Shown: positions 16,237 through 23,442 of the stretch, piece by piece
Numbering within the stretch: the stretch's first letter is position 1
How the letters are laid out: every line of letters begins with the position of its first letter
Origin: CAWDMN01 sp963803155
GTDB lineage: Bacteria; Acidobacteriota; Terriglobia; Versatilivoradales; Versatilivoraceae
NCBI GenBank assembly: GCA_963803155.1
Contig: CAWDMN010000068.1
Location: forward strand, 1 to 50,591
Length of the DNA stretch: 50,591 bases
Direction of reading: 5' to 3'
Program-made: the position numbers and the translations under genes
The notes under the pieces: model-generated
Told to the model about the DNA's origin: nothing
The model's input: the letters and a program-made list of their open reading frames with translations, nothing else
Database searches by the model: none

Positions 16237-16760
16237 TCGTTGCTCTCTCCCTTCAGGGGAATCCCTAGGGCTTCCGACAGTTTTTTTTGGAACTCGATAA
16301 TAATCTCAGCCTGTTGGAGCCGCCGACTGAGTCGTTGGTTTTGGCGCCGTAGTTGCTCGTTCTCCTGAATGAGCAGACTCTTCGGGTTGGGCTTACGGCC
16401 TCGGGTTTTGGGAGTCAGGGCTTGAAGAATCCCTTGTTGGCGTTGTCGCCGCCACAAGATCAGGTTGGAATGATACAGACCCTCACGGCGCAACAAGGCT
16501 CCGAGTTGATTCGGTTGCGAGCAGGCGTCGGCTTGCTCCAAAAGCTTTAATTTGTAGTCCACCGTGAAACGTCGTCGGGTGGGTTTGGCTACGACCTCCG
16601 GATTGGACGGAATCGGTGAAAGTGAAGAACCTGCCGGAATTATGGCCGCTGTGGTCCTGGTGCCTACGGTCCGCTCGGGCTCGCTTCGCTCGCTCTCGCT
16701 CCCCTTCGGCGCCAGGACCACGGACAATTTCTTTTGGGTGGAAAAACTGAGACTTTTCAT
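16233..16760 (-). CDS. IS3-family transposase OrfA (DNA-binding subunit)
   Basis: A 175-residue protein. RRRFTVDYKLKLLEQADAC at about residues 62-80 begins the helix-turn-helix that binds the IS ends, continuing through GALLRREGLYHSNLILWRRQ; a leucine-zipper-like coiled coil (NEQLRRQNQRLSRRLQQAE) follows, as in other OrfA proteins. The first about 55 residues are unusual: the run SESERSEPERT is encoded by a GC-rich segment whose ends form a near-perfect hairpin (16649-16724), as if a palindromic repeat had inserted in frame. It appears intact. Confidence 0.85.
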   Translation of the reverse strand: MKSLSFSTQKKLSVVLAPKGSESERSEPERTVGTRTTAAIIPAGSSLSPIPSNPEVVAKPTRRRFTVDYKLKLLEQADACSQPNQLGALLRREGLYHSNLILWRRQRQQGILQALTPKTRGRKPNPKSLLIQENEQLRRQNQRLSRRLQQAEIIIEFQKKLSEALGIPLKGESNE

Positions 16761-16830
16761 GGTTTGTTCTTTCTGCCCTCTACTCTAATTTAACCGGGGG
16801 CAGATGTCTCAACTATATTGGCACAGAGGG

Positions 16831-16955
16831 GACCAATCAAATGGCTGCACCTGGCCGCGACCAGCCACCTCTCTTAAAGAGTCAGGAGCAAATCCAAGCT
16901 CATTTTCCGCAACCAGTGCAGTGCTGGCAGCGGCAGGTGAGCCAGGTCGTTAGGC
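16831..16955 (+). other. attC-like site 2 (of cassette 2)
   Basis: The 3' core GTTAGGC (16949-16955) fits GTTRRRY perfectly. GGCTGCACCTGGCCG (16843-16857) pairs with CGGCAGGTGAGCC (16931-16943), leaving two unpaired bases on one side, like the extrahelical bases of real attC sites. Both spacers between core and stem are 5 nt. The inverse core GACCAAT fits RYYYAAC in 5 of 7 positions. The next ORF starts 16 nt after the core. Confidence 0.6.
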
Positions 16956-16970
16956 AGAAGGAGAAAATCG

Positions 16971-18017
16971 ATGTTGTTCAAATGGACAAAGTCCAAGGAA
17001 TCTGAGAGCGACATTGAAAGAGTAAGTGAAATCGCTCTTGCAGATGCCCAATTAAAGGAAAAGGATCTTGAGAATATTATCGCTCGGAAGATTGAGGACC
17101 TAGTTCGAACCGATCAACTGATGGTCATTCTTCAAGAGCGAAGGATGAAAGAAGAACCAGACATTCTAGCGCTTGACGAAAGAGGGGCGCTGTACATATT
17201 CGAGCTTAAGAGATGGGAGGGCCGGGGAGAGAACCTTCTCCAGGCCCTGAGATACGGACAGAAATTTGGAAGATACGATTACGACAAGTTGAATTGGTAC
17301 TATCAATCCTACAGTCACAGCAAGGGCGTCGAAATTGCGCTAGACACGGCTCACAGGGACTTTTTTGGCTTGGGTGATGCCGTTCCCAAACACAGATTCA
17401 ACTATGAGCAGCAATTCGTCATCGTCACAAATGGTCTTGACTATGACACTTGGGATGCAGTTGCCTACTGGAAACAGAAAGGAATACGAATTACTCCGTT
17501 GGTCTACAGGCTCTTCAGTGTGAAGGAGGAGATATTCATCGATTTTGATCCATATGGTCCCATCCCGGATGCCCCTAAGCAACTTCAGAGTGGCTTGTTC
17601 GTCGTAAACACTAACAAGACGTATATGCCTGATGCCTACAAAGACATGGTAACGAAGAGAAAGGCATCCGCATATTATGACAACAAGTACGCTATTGCTG
17701 GGATCAAAGCAGGCAACATGGTGTGCCTGTATCATGTAGGCGTTGGAGTCCTCGGAATCGGCAAGGCAAAGACGGAATATCAGGAGTGTGAAATCGATGG
17801 CGATGCACGTGAGGAGTATTTCGTTCCCGTCGACTTTGACTTCCTCGTAGATATAGCAGAGGAGAACTGGCAAGCCAAAGCTATTCACTCGTGGGAAATC
17901 AACGCTCAGTTCAATACTGGTTACCGTTTTAGGCAAACCGTATTTCAACTCCCTGCTGAATTTGCGAAGTTCATTCGAACTAAGTTCAAGGAGAAGGGAG
18001 TAACGAAGGATGCCTAA
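16971..18017 (+). CDS. Cassette 3 ORF: NucS-like PD-(D/E)XK nuclease with C-terminal domain
   Basis: A 348-residue protein. Residues about 15-105 look like the C-terminal catalytic domain of NucS/EndoMS or the DUF91-type nucleases: a helical start (KDLENIIARKIEDLV), then EEPDILALDERGALYIFELK with D64, E78 and K80 as the PD-(D/E)XK triad, then a helix with Q91 (LLQALRYGQKF). The second half (about 206-345) contains a compact beta-rich segment, YAIAGIKAGNMVCLYHVGVG followed by VLGIGKAKT, that resembles PUA/EVE-like modified-base-binding folds; this second call is inference. AGGAGA is upstream of ATG 16971. The stop codon TAA lies inside the attC inverse core GCCTAAC, typical for cassettes. A role as a modification-dependent or mismatch nuclease in phage defence is plausible; DNA repair is the alternative. 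Confidence 0.7.
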   Translation: MLFKWTKSKESESDIERVSEIALADAQLKEKDLENIIARKIEDLVRTDQLMVILQERRMKEEPDILALDERGALYIFELKRWEGRGENLLQALRYGQKFGRYDYDKLNWYYQSYSHSKGVEIALDTAHRDFFGLGDAVPKHRFNYEQQFVIVTNGLDYDTWDAVAYWKQKGIRITPLVYRLFSVKEEIFIDFDPYGPIPDAPKQLQSGLFVVNTNKTYMPDAYKDMVTKRKASAYYDNKYAIAGIKAGNMVCLYHVGVGVLGIGKAKTEYQECEIDGDAREEYFVPVDFDFLVDIAEENWQAKAIHSWEINAQFNTGYRFRQTVFQLPAEFAKFIRTKFKEKGVTKDA

Positions 18018-18075
18018 CCAGCGGCTGCACGAGGACCGCTCGTAAACTCGCGGCCTGTGAGCCGCAGCGTTGGCG
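18012..18075 (+). other. attC-like site 3
   Basis: The inverse core GCCTAAC (18012-18018) fits RYYYAAC exactly. The stem GCGGCT (18021-18026) / AGCCGC (18060-18065) is perfect, with an inner imperfect stem. The 3' core GTTGGCG (18069-18075) fits GTTRRRY except in its last two positions. Total 64 nt, a typical attC size. Confidence 0.75.
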
Positions 18076-18175
18076 AGATAAAAATCACGCTAAGGTGCAA
18101 ATGCAAAGAATAAAAAAACCACCCGCAAAATGCGGCACCTAATTAATATTTGGATATTGAGGCGGAATAAGAGCG

Positions 18176-18814
18176 ATGAAATTTACAACGGAGAAAGAGT
18201 GCGACTGCGGAGGACGCTATGTGTTTTCGGCTTACGGTGACGCTGAGTTTGCGCCTGCAGCCTGCGAAAAATGCGGTAAATCAGCTTCCCAGATAGACCC
18301 ATTGAGTGTAAGCGTAACTGCGGAGCGGCTTTTGTATCGGAGCAAGGCAGAATTGGAAAGTGGAGATTATAGTCTGTCAATCGTTATCGCAGTAATGGCG
18401 ATAGAATCTTTTCTCACTCGGCTGTTCCTGAAGCTGAAAGGCATCAACGGTTATGCGTCCACCTTCACACTTCCAACGGCGACACAAGAGGCGGACTGGG
18501 AAAAGGAGTATCCGAGAAGCGGAGGATTCTCAAACCCGATTGGCTTTGTGTCGCAAAGTTTAATGAGCACAACATTCGATAAGTTCGTTGCGGGAAACCC
18601 GATCGCAAAGGAGATTTTTTCTAAACTCCCAAATCCCGCCTACGTAGCTCCAACACAGTATTTCCAGAGAGAATTGTTTAATCGGCGCAACCGAATAATC
18701 CATTGGGGCTACGTGAACTCGAATCAGACAGAGGCAGAACTGTGCTATAACATGGCCGTAGCATTGGTCTCAATTCTGCGCAAAATGGATCAGGCAAAAT
18801 ACGGGAAACTATAG
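18176..18814 (+). CDS. Cassette 4 ORF: zinc-ribbon protein with HEPN-type RX4H motif
   Basis: A 212-residue protein. Residues 1-40 carry CDCGG and CEKCG (C9, C11, C30, C33), a likely zinc ribbon. The rest is alpha-helical: a helix SIVIAVMAIESFLTRLFLKL (about 68-87) and, near the C-terminus, ELFNRRNRIIHWGYV followed by a helix (ELCYNMAVALVSILRKM). R171-N-R-I-I-H176 is the RX4H motif of HEPN-domain ribonucleases, in the usual place between two long helices. HEPN proteins often act as toxins or abortive-infection effectors, but some are inactive, and no nucleotidyltransferase antitoxin partner is adjacent. The start at 18176 is the first ATG, with a weak GAG upstream. It may be a defence or toxin cassette. 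Confidence 0.6.
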   Translation: MKFTTEKECDCGGRYVFSAYGDAEFAPAACEKCGKSASQIDPLSVSVTAERLLYRSKAELESGDYSLSIVIAVMAIESFLTRLFLKLKGINGYASTFTLPTATQEADWEKEYPRSGGFSNPIGFVSQSLMSTTFDKFVAGNPIAKEIFSKLPNPAYVAPTQYFQRELFNRRNRIIHWGYVNSNQTEAELCYNMAVALVSILRKMDQAKYGKL

Positions 18815-18936
18815 AGTGGCCCGTCCCATAGTATGGCTGGATGGTGCCGCACCTAAAAGATTGAATCTCTTTTGCCAAGGCAATTTCCATTTGTGCCTTG
18901 GCATCTTGGCGTGAAATAAACGGCCGCAGAAAGAAC

Positions 18937-18998
18937 AGCCAACCAGCAGCTTTCAGCCGACGTGCGAGTACGCACGCGGCTGAAGCTGAGCGTGTGTG
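18937..18998 (+). other. attC-like site 4 (degenerate core)
   Basis: The inverse core AGCCAAC (18937-18943) fits RYYYAAC in 6 of 7 positions. CAGCTTTCAGCCG faces CGGCTGAAGCTG (18977-18988), an 11-12-bp stem with a single bulge, around ACGTGCGAGTACGCACG. The 3' core position reads GTGTGTG, which no longer fits GTTRRRY, so this site is probably dead. Confidence 0.55.
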
Positions 18999-19110
18999 CC
19001 GAGCATGTCTAACAGCTCGATGGTGAAAATCCCTTTCACAGCCTGATGGAGGCGAAGTGATAGCGAAGGCACATCATCTCGTCAATTTGGTATGGAATCT
19101 TACATCGGTT

Positions 19111-19244
19111 CTTGATTCTGCAAGGACAAAACTTGGTTTTCTCGTATAGAGATTCTTTGTCTTGAAATTGGCACCGGGCAGAAATGCCTGAAAATGTGTT
19201 CAATATCAAGGTATCAAAACATATTTGCCTGTGAATTAATTGTT
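19111..19244 (+). repeat. Cassette leader repeat, copy 2
   Basis: Homologous to 13998-14133 over its whole length and, like it, ends in GTT. The hairpin region reads GGCAC (19170-19174) ... ATGCC (19184-19188). It ends 14 nt before the cassette 5 ORF, so it may provide a promoter or leader RNA. Confidence 0.6.
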
Positions 19245-19258
19245 CGCGAGGGTAATTT

Positions 19259-19516
19259 ATGAGAACAAACGATGATCTCTGGCGGGATGTGGATCAATCA
19301 ATGTCTGCGCTGGAAACGGAAACCGACCATCATCGACAGCCGCCCGAGCATGCCAACCTGATGTTCAAGATGCTAAGAGTGATGGTCACGCTCGCCAAGA
19401 TCGGCGATCAGTCGACGCGGCGAGTCGTTCACTTGACTTGGGCCTTACTTGCGCTTACATTCGTGCTTTTGGTTGTCGCAATTGTCCAGACCGTCTGGAT
19501 GTTCTATAGCAAATAG
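19259..19516 (+). CDS. Cassette 5 ORF: small single-pass membrane protein
   Basis: An 85-residue protein not recognised by family. Residues 1 to about 55 are hydrophilic with paired acidic/His residues (ETETDHHRQPPEHANLMF). Residues 58-80 form one transmembrane helix (LTWALLALTFVLLVVAIVQT), with only a few residues after it, so the N-terminus is probably cytosolic with a C-terminal anchor. No clear ribosome-binding site is seen beyond GAGGG at 19249-19253, which is close to the ATG at 19259. A long attC follows 5 nt after the stop. Confidence 0.6.
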   Translation: MRTNDDLWRDVDQSMSALETETDHHRQPPEHANLMFKMLRVMVTLAKIGDQSTRRVVHLTWALLALTFVLLVVAIVQTVWMFYSK

Positions 19517-19520
19517 ACTT

Positions 19521-19670
19521 CGCGAACGGGCCGGATGTATTTCGCTCGATCCGATGGCTCTTTGGCGCTGCGCGCCTAAGAATCCACGGATCGAGCTGCG
19601 CACTCGGATGCTAACCGGTGCAACCGCACCCCGTTATTTGGCAGCGCCGCGCTCATCCGGCCCGTTAGAC
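19521..19670 (+). other. attC-like site 5 (long type)
   Basis: AACGGGCCGGATG (19525-19537) and CATCCGGCCCGTT (19654-19666) are perfect 13-nt reverse complements, and the 3' core GTTAGAC (19664-19670) fits GTTRRRY exactly. The inverse core is CGCGAAC. At about 150 nt it is at the long end of known attC sites. It is closely related to the site at 14770-14918, including the block ACCGGTGCAACCGC. Confidence 0.75.
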
Positions 19671-19685
19671 CTAAAGGGACCGATC

Positions 19686-20195
19686 ATGGCTAAAAAATGT
19701 TGGGAAACCTATGAGGAAGTTGCTACATACCTGCTTGGTCAGTTCGCTGAACATTTTGGGGTGGGTCGATTTGAAGGCAAACAAGTGGTATCTGGCGAAA
19801 GCGGTACAGAATGGGAGATTGACGCCAAAGGGTGCACAGCCGACGGAGGCAGCTTCATCGTTGTCGAGTGCAAGCGACACACCAAGACCGGAATAAGCCA
19901 AAAAATTACGTCGGCACTAGTGTGGAGTATTCAAGATACAGGCGCATCTGGAGGCATCCTCATATCGCCCATTGGACTTCAAGAGGGAGTCAAGAAAGTT
20001 GCCGCGAAGGCGAGTATCGTTGAAGTTGTTCTGGATCAGAACTCAACAACAACGGACTACTTGTTGAAGTTCTTGAATCGAATCTGTGTAGGCCTTTCCG
20101 ATGCCATGACCTTCACGGAAACCCTGACTTTCACAATCAAGGATAAAGATGGAAATGTCATTAAAACGGGGGGGAATTTAGGTCTAACGAGTTAA
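19686..20195 (+). CDS. Cassette 6 ORF: Mrr-like restriction endonuclease
   Basis: A 169-residue protein with a restriction-endonuclease fold. TEWEIDAKGCTADGGSFIVV followed by ECKRH gives D46 and the E61-x-K63 pair of the PD-(D/E)XK site; then SALVWSIQDTGASGGILISP and LQEGVKKVAAKASI match the Mrr/REase beta-strand and helix that follow. Mrr-type enzymes cut methylated or foreign DNA. There is no separate DNA-binding domain; the C-terminal about 40 residues are beta-rich (TLTFTIKDKDGNVIKTGG). AAAGGGA is before ATG 19686, which is 16 nt after the attC core. Its stop lies inside the next attC (20182-20248). It may be a type IV-like restriction cassette. Confidence 0.75.
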   Translation: MAKKCWETYEEVATYLLGQFAEHFGVGRFEGKQVVSGESGTEWEIDAKGCTADGGSFIVVECKRHTKTGISQKITSALVWSIQDTGASGGILISPIGLQEGVKKVAAKASIVEVVLDQNSTTTDYLLKFLNRICVGLSDAMTFTETLTFTIKDKDGNVIKTGGNLGLTS

Positions 20196-20248
20196 GCATT
20201 CGTATGCACCGGAGCGAAGCGGAGCGTGCATACAATCCGGGGTTGGAC
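20182..20248 (+). other. attC-like site 6
   Basis: The inverse core GTCTAAC (20182-20188) and the core GTTGGAC (20242-20248) fit RYYYAAC and GTTRRRY exactly and are 67 nt apart end to end. GTATGCAC (20202-20209) pairs perfectly with GTGCATAC (20226-20233) around CGGAGCGAAGCGGAGC. The ORF of cassette 6 ends within it. Confidence 0.8.
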
Positions 20249-20632
20249 TAAACCGGGGAACTGCCCATCAAATTGGTGAAAATGGAACTAGAGATGCCGG
20301 TTTGATGGGACTCCAAGCCGGATCGGCTGGATTGTCCATCGAAAAATTTTGAAAGGAAGAATATCCTTGCCCAACAATGATCAGATTTGCCGATACCTTC
20401 AGATCCCCTTTCGGAATCCTCTCGGAAAGCACTTTGAGAATTTTCATCGTTAATCTCGTGTGCGAGTTCTGACTCAACCCCCCCCTTGGTCATTCTGGAA
20501 TACACTGTGGATGAATTTGATTGTCAAAGGGAAATATTGCCAATAGAATGGGGCCCATCGTACTGCTGCTCTCTTTCCCACTCACTTAAAAATTTTATTG
20601 TCAGACGTATTTGATGTCTACGAGGCAAAGCC
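20249..20632. other. Region between cassette array and kinase
   Basis: No gene is supported on either strand and no further attC is seen. It presumably contains the promoter of the kinase gene, which I could not define. Confidence 0.4.
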
Positions 20633-22447
20633 ATGAATCGAACTAATGGCACCTTCCAATGTTTGCGCGAAGAACAACTTTCTTGGGCGATGCGAGTACT
20701 TTCAGTTATAGGACTCTTAGCACTCATAGCTTCACTTAGCAGAGCTCTATCCATTGGCTGGCAAAGCGTAATGTGGTTGCACATCTTTTTATACCTAGTC
20801 GTAGTTGGGATTACGGTATTCCAAAATCATTTGTCCTTTAAGATTCGGGCATGCACACTAATTGTGATTCCTCTCGTTATAGGTGTAGGCGGACTCCTCA
20901 CTTTTGGTCTTTTCGCGGTAGGTGTTCAATCCCTTTTCACGTTTTGTATCCTCTCAACCATGTTGCTAGGCCGGCGCGCTGGCATCCAATCTGCGGTTGT
21001 AAGTCTTTTTGTGCTCGGAATAATAGGAATTCTGTTTTCAATGGGCAGAATAACCTTAAATTTTGATGCACGTGAATATATGACTTCCTTCACGGCATGG
21101 TTTGGCGCCATGACGGCGATAGTCATTTCAGCCGGAATTATTGTGATGGCTTTAGGAACTTATCACCAGAAAATTGAGAATCTTCTTGACGTACTGGAAG
21201 AAAGAAATCGAGCGTTGGAAACCGAGATTGCGGAACGTTCTAAACTGGAAGCAGAACGACGCGCGCTTGAAGAAAGGGTACAACGGGCCAAGCGAATCGA
21301 GGACCTGGCGACCTTGGCTGGCGGCGTAGCTCATGATCTAAATAACATCCTGGCCGGAGCCGTCACTTATCCTGACTTCTTGTTGTCAACACTCCCTGAG
21401 GATAGTTCCTTTAGAGAACCACTCGAAACCATCAGACGTTCAGGCACCAAGGCAGCAACGATTGTGGACGATCTCTTGACCCTTGCCCGCCGCGGGCTTG
21501 CTATTTCGAGCGTTGTCAACCTAAATTCCATAATTGGGGATTATTTTGAGAGTCCGGAATATCAGAAGTTAAAATCCTATCATCCGAAAGTTGAAGTGGA
21601 AATCAGTATTGATTCCGATTTGCCCAATATCAAAGGGGCTCCCTTTCATTTGCAAAAGGCCATAATGAACTTAATCTCCAACGCAGCAGAGGCTATTCCT
21701 GAAGAAGGGAAGATCACCGTTTCCACCAGAAGTGGTCATATTGAACAATATGTCGGCGCATTTGATGAGATTCCGGGGGGTGAATACGTGATTCTGACTG
21801 TCTCTGATACAGGAATCGGAATGTTACCCGATGATGTGGAGAAAATCTTTGAGCCGTTTTTTACCAAAAAGACCTTGGGAAGAAGCGGAACTGGGTTGGG
21901 AATGACGGTGGTTTGGGGCACAGTGAAAGATCATGATGGTCGCATTGACATCCAAAGCACCATGGGAGAAGGGACCATTTTTACGCTTTATTTTCCCATA
22001 ACGACAGAAGAGATTGTCCCTCCCCAATCTTTATTGCCTGCCCAGGAATTTGCGGGTAAGGGAGAATCCATTCTGATTGTTGATGATGTGGAGGATCAAA
22101 GGGAAATCGCTGCTGCGATGCTGAACAATTTGGGATACTCAGTTAAAACAGCGGAGAGTGGCGAAGAAGCACTTGCTTTCCTGGAGAAGGAATCGGTAGA
22201 CCTTCTTCTGTTGGATATGTGTATGGAGCCTGGCATAGACGGACTTGAGACTTATCGCAGGGTCCTCCAAATACGACCGCGGCAAAAGGCACTCATCATG
22301 AGCGGCTATTCCGAGACTTGGCGAATCAAAGTAGCCCAAAAATTGGGTGCTGGCAATTTCGTAAAGAAACCTTTTTATGTAAGTGTAATTGGAACCACTA
22401 TTCGGGCAGAACTCGATAAGGAGGAATCACAATCCTTTTTGTGCTAA
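20633..22447 (+). CDS. Membrane hybrid sensor histidine kinase with receiver domain
   Basis: A 604-residue inner-membrane kinase. Residues 1 to about 175 hold roughly six hydrophobic segments of unassigned type (MASE-like), followed by a coiled coil (about 178-225). The HisKA box is LAGGVAHDLNNILAG with H234. The HATPase has NLISNAAEAI (N box), DTGIGM (G1), EPFFTKK (F box) and GTGLGMTVVWGTVKDHDG (G2). A C-terminal receiver (479 to about 595) has IVDD and the phospho-acceptor D528 in LLLLDMCMEPGIDG, with K in KKPF. The HDLNN type is related to NtrB-like/HWE-like hybrid kinases. No output regulator lies next to it. ATG 20633 starts 4 nt after GGCAAAG, a weak ribosome-binding site. The signal sensed is unknown. 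Confidence 0.88.
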   Translation: MNRTNGTFQCLREEQLSWAMRVLSVIGLLALIASLSRALSIGWQSVMWLHIFLYLVVVGITVFQNHLSFKIRACTLIVIPLVIGVGGLLTFGLFAVGVQSLFTFCILSTMLLGRRAGIQSAVVSLFVLGIIGILFSMGRITLNFDAREYMTSFTAWFGAMTAIVISAGIIVMALGTYHQKIENLLDVLEERNRALETEIAERSKLEAERRALEERVQRAKRIEDLATLAGGVAHDLNNILAGAVTYPDFLLSTLPEDSSFREPLETIRRSGTKAATIVDDLLTLARRGLAISSVVNLNSIIGDYFESPEYQKLKSYHPKVEVEISIDSDLPNIKGAPFHLQKAIMNLISNAAEAIPEEGKITVSTRSGHIEQYVGAFDEIPGGEYVILTVSDTGIGMLPDDVEKIFEPFFTKKTLGRSGTGLGMTVVWGTVKDHDGRIDIQSTMGEGTIFTLYFPITTEEIVPPQSLLPAQEFAGKGESILIVDDVEDQREIAAAMLNNLGYSVKTAESGEEALAFLEKESVDLLLLDMCMEPGIDGLETYRRVLQIRPRQKALIMSGYSETWRIKVAQKLGAGNFVKKPFYVSVIGTTIRAELDKEESQSFLC

Positions 22448-22587
22448 CCCCTGCTCCAGACGATCAAACAACACGCCCCGCCGCGTTTCCTATTTGTGCG
22501 CCATTTGGGTCATGCCATTTGGGTCAGAGCTTGAAAAATGAAATGGTGGCGGTGCAAGATGGTGGGGGGCCGCACCTCTTTTTCTGG

Positions 22588-22782
22588 TTAGGTTTTATAT
22601 GGCAAGGAAATTCCCAGGTTTTTGCAGATTTTTCGAACCAGAAGGTCATTGATTTAAGTTTGACGGGGTATGGCAGGGCGTTTATTTAGGATCGCATTGC
22701 CCACCAAGTATGATGTGATTCTTCCTCTGAGGAATTCGCATCCTTGCTGCCGCGGATATTTCAGAAATTCCGTTCTTTTCAC
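22588..22782 (-). pseudogene. hicA: Frameshifted hicA toxin gene
   Basis: The minus strand immediately after hicB begins with GTG at 22782, overlapping the hicB stop as GTGA, and reads KRTEFLKYPRQQGCEFLR. After a frameshift the next part reads HHTWWAM...INALPYPVK, interrupted by a stop, and a second shift restores EINDLLVRKICKNLGISLP before a TAA at 22588-22590. Together the three pieces rebuild a HicA-type mRNA interferase (HSWW-like His motif, EIND...ICKNLGI end) of normal length. It cannot be made as one protein. Confidence 0.75.
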
Positions 22783-22991
22783 ACTGCAATTTTTTCTTCT
22801 TGGAAACCACCTCCCGCAGAGGTCAATGCATCCTGCCGATTCATTTCCAAAGCCTCCTGCAAGGTCTTACGCAAACTGGAAATCAGCTCGTCGCGAGAAT
22901 GCTCCTGACAATTCACGCCAAGAACCTCTTCGATCCAACCGATCCACCAATCGCCATCTTTTTTTAGAATTGCCGTGTATTCGGATGACAT
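22779..22991 (-). CDS. hicB: HicB-family antitoxin
   Basis: A 70-residue HicB-like antitoxin with YTAILKKDGDWWIGWIEEV followed by GVNCQEHSRDELISSLRKTL and QEALEMNR: the partial RNase H-like fold of small HicB proteins that lack a C-terminal DNA-binding domain. AGGAGG lies 9 nt before ATG 22991. Its usual partner, hicA, follows with a 4-nt overlap but is frameshifted, so this antitoxin has no target in cis. In this subfamily the antitoxin gene precedes the toxin. Confidence 0.85.
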   Translation of the reverse strand: MSSEYTAILKKDGDWWIGWIEEVLGVNCQEHSRDELISSLRKTLQEALEMNRQDALTSAGGGFQEEKIAV

Positions 22992-23442
22992 ACTCCATGT
23001 CCTCCTGTTTTGAACTTATCAAAGCATGCCTGACGATTGATGGGGGTTTCACCGCGTAACCATCTGAACAACCGCCGCCATCCATGGCGTACAGCTGATT
23101 GCCGTCAGCAGGATCGAGATGGGTTCTCCTCACGACCCATTCGCCATCGCTATGGTGCGTTCCCTCTCTTCAGGCGGAATGCGGGACCAGATCGACGCCT
23201 GACATTGTGGCCGATGTCATTTGACCGCCATTATCCAGTAGGCAACATGTGTTCGGTTGTCCGATGGCGAGTTTTCTGGACCAGCACAAGACCCGCGGAT
23301 GGGCATCGGTAGCTCTTCCCCCCATCGCTCCACGAAGGGCTCATGATGTGGAAGTCGATGCGGGAGAGAACAGGGGCAAAGAATTTTTTTTGAGAGACAT
23401 CCTCACGAACGGCCAATATGCCCGCGCCGGTGGCAAAGGGAT
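22992..23442. other. Decayed region between hicB and integrase remnant
   Basis: No intact gene. On the minus strand the frames 22867-23133 and 23231-23416 hold coherent-looking stretches (for example MSPSWSDGGKSYRCPSAGLV, and IPPEERERTIAMANGS in another frame), suggesting a frameshifted gene, but I cannot name its family. Confidence 0.35.

Larger units (their letters stand above)
15202..16811 (-). mobile_element. IS3-family-like insertion sequence
   Basis: A 1.6-kb element encoding two overlapping transposase frames on the minus strand. The terminal inverted repeats are imperfect: the left starts TGAGACAGCTG and the right end, as reverse complement, TGAGACATCTG, both continuing to an A/T-rich AATTTA / AAATTA block. 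I could not find a matching target duplication: the bases outside are ...GATTT and ACTAT.... It interrupts cassette 2 between its ORF and attC. Confidence 0.85.

Noticed and set aside
20233..20632. The kinase at 20633 as a seventh cassette
   Set aside because: No attC-like site follows the kinase and 384 bp separate it from the last attC core; the gene is also far larger than the other cassettes.
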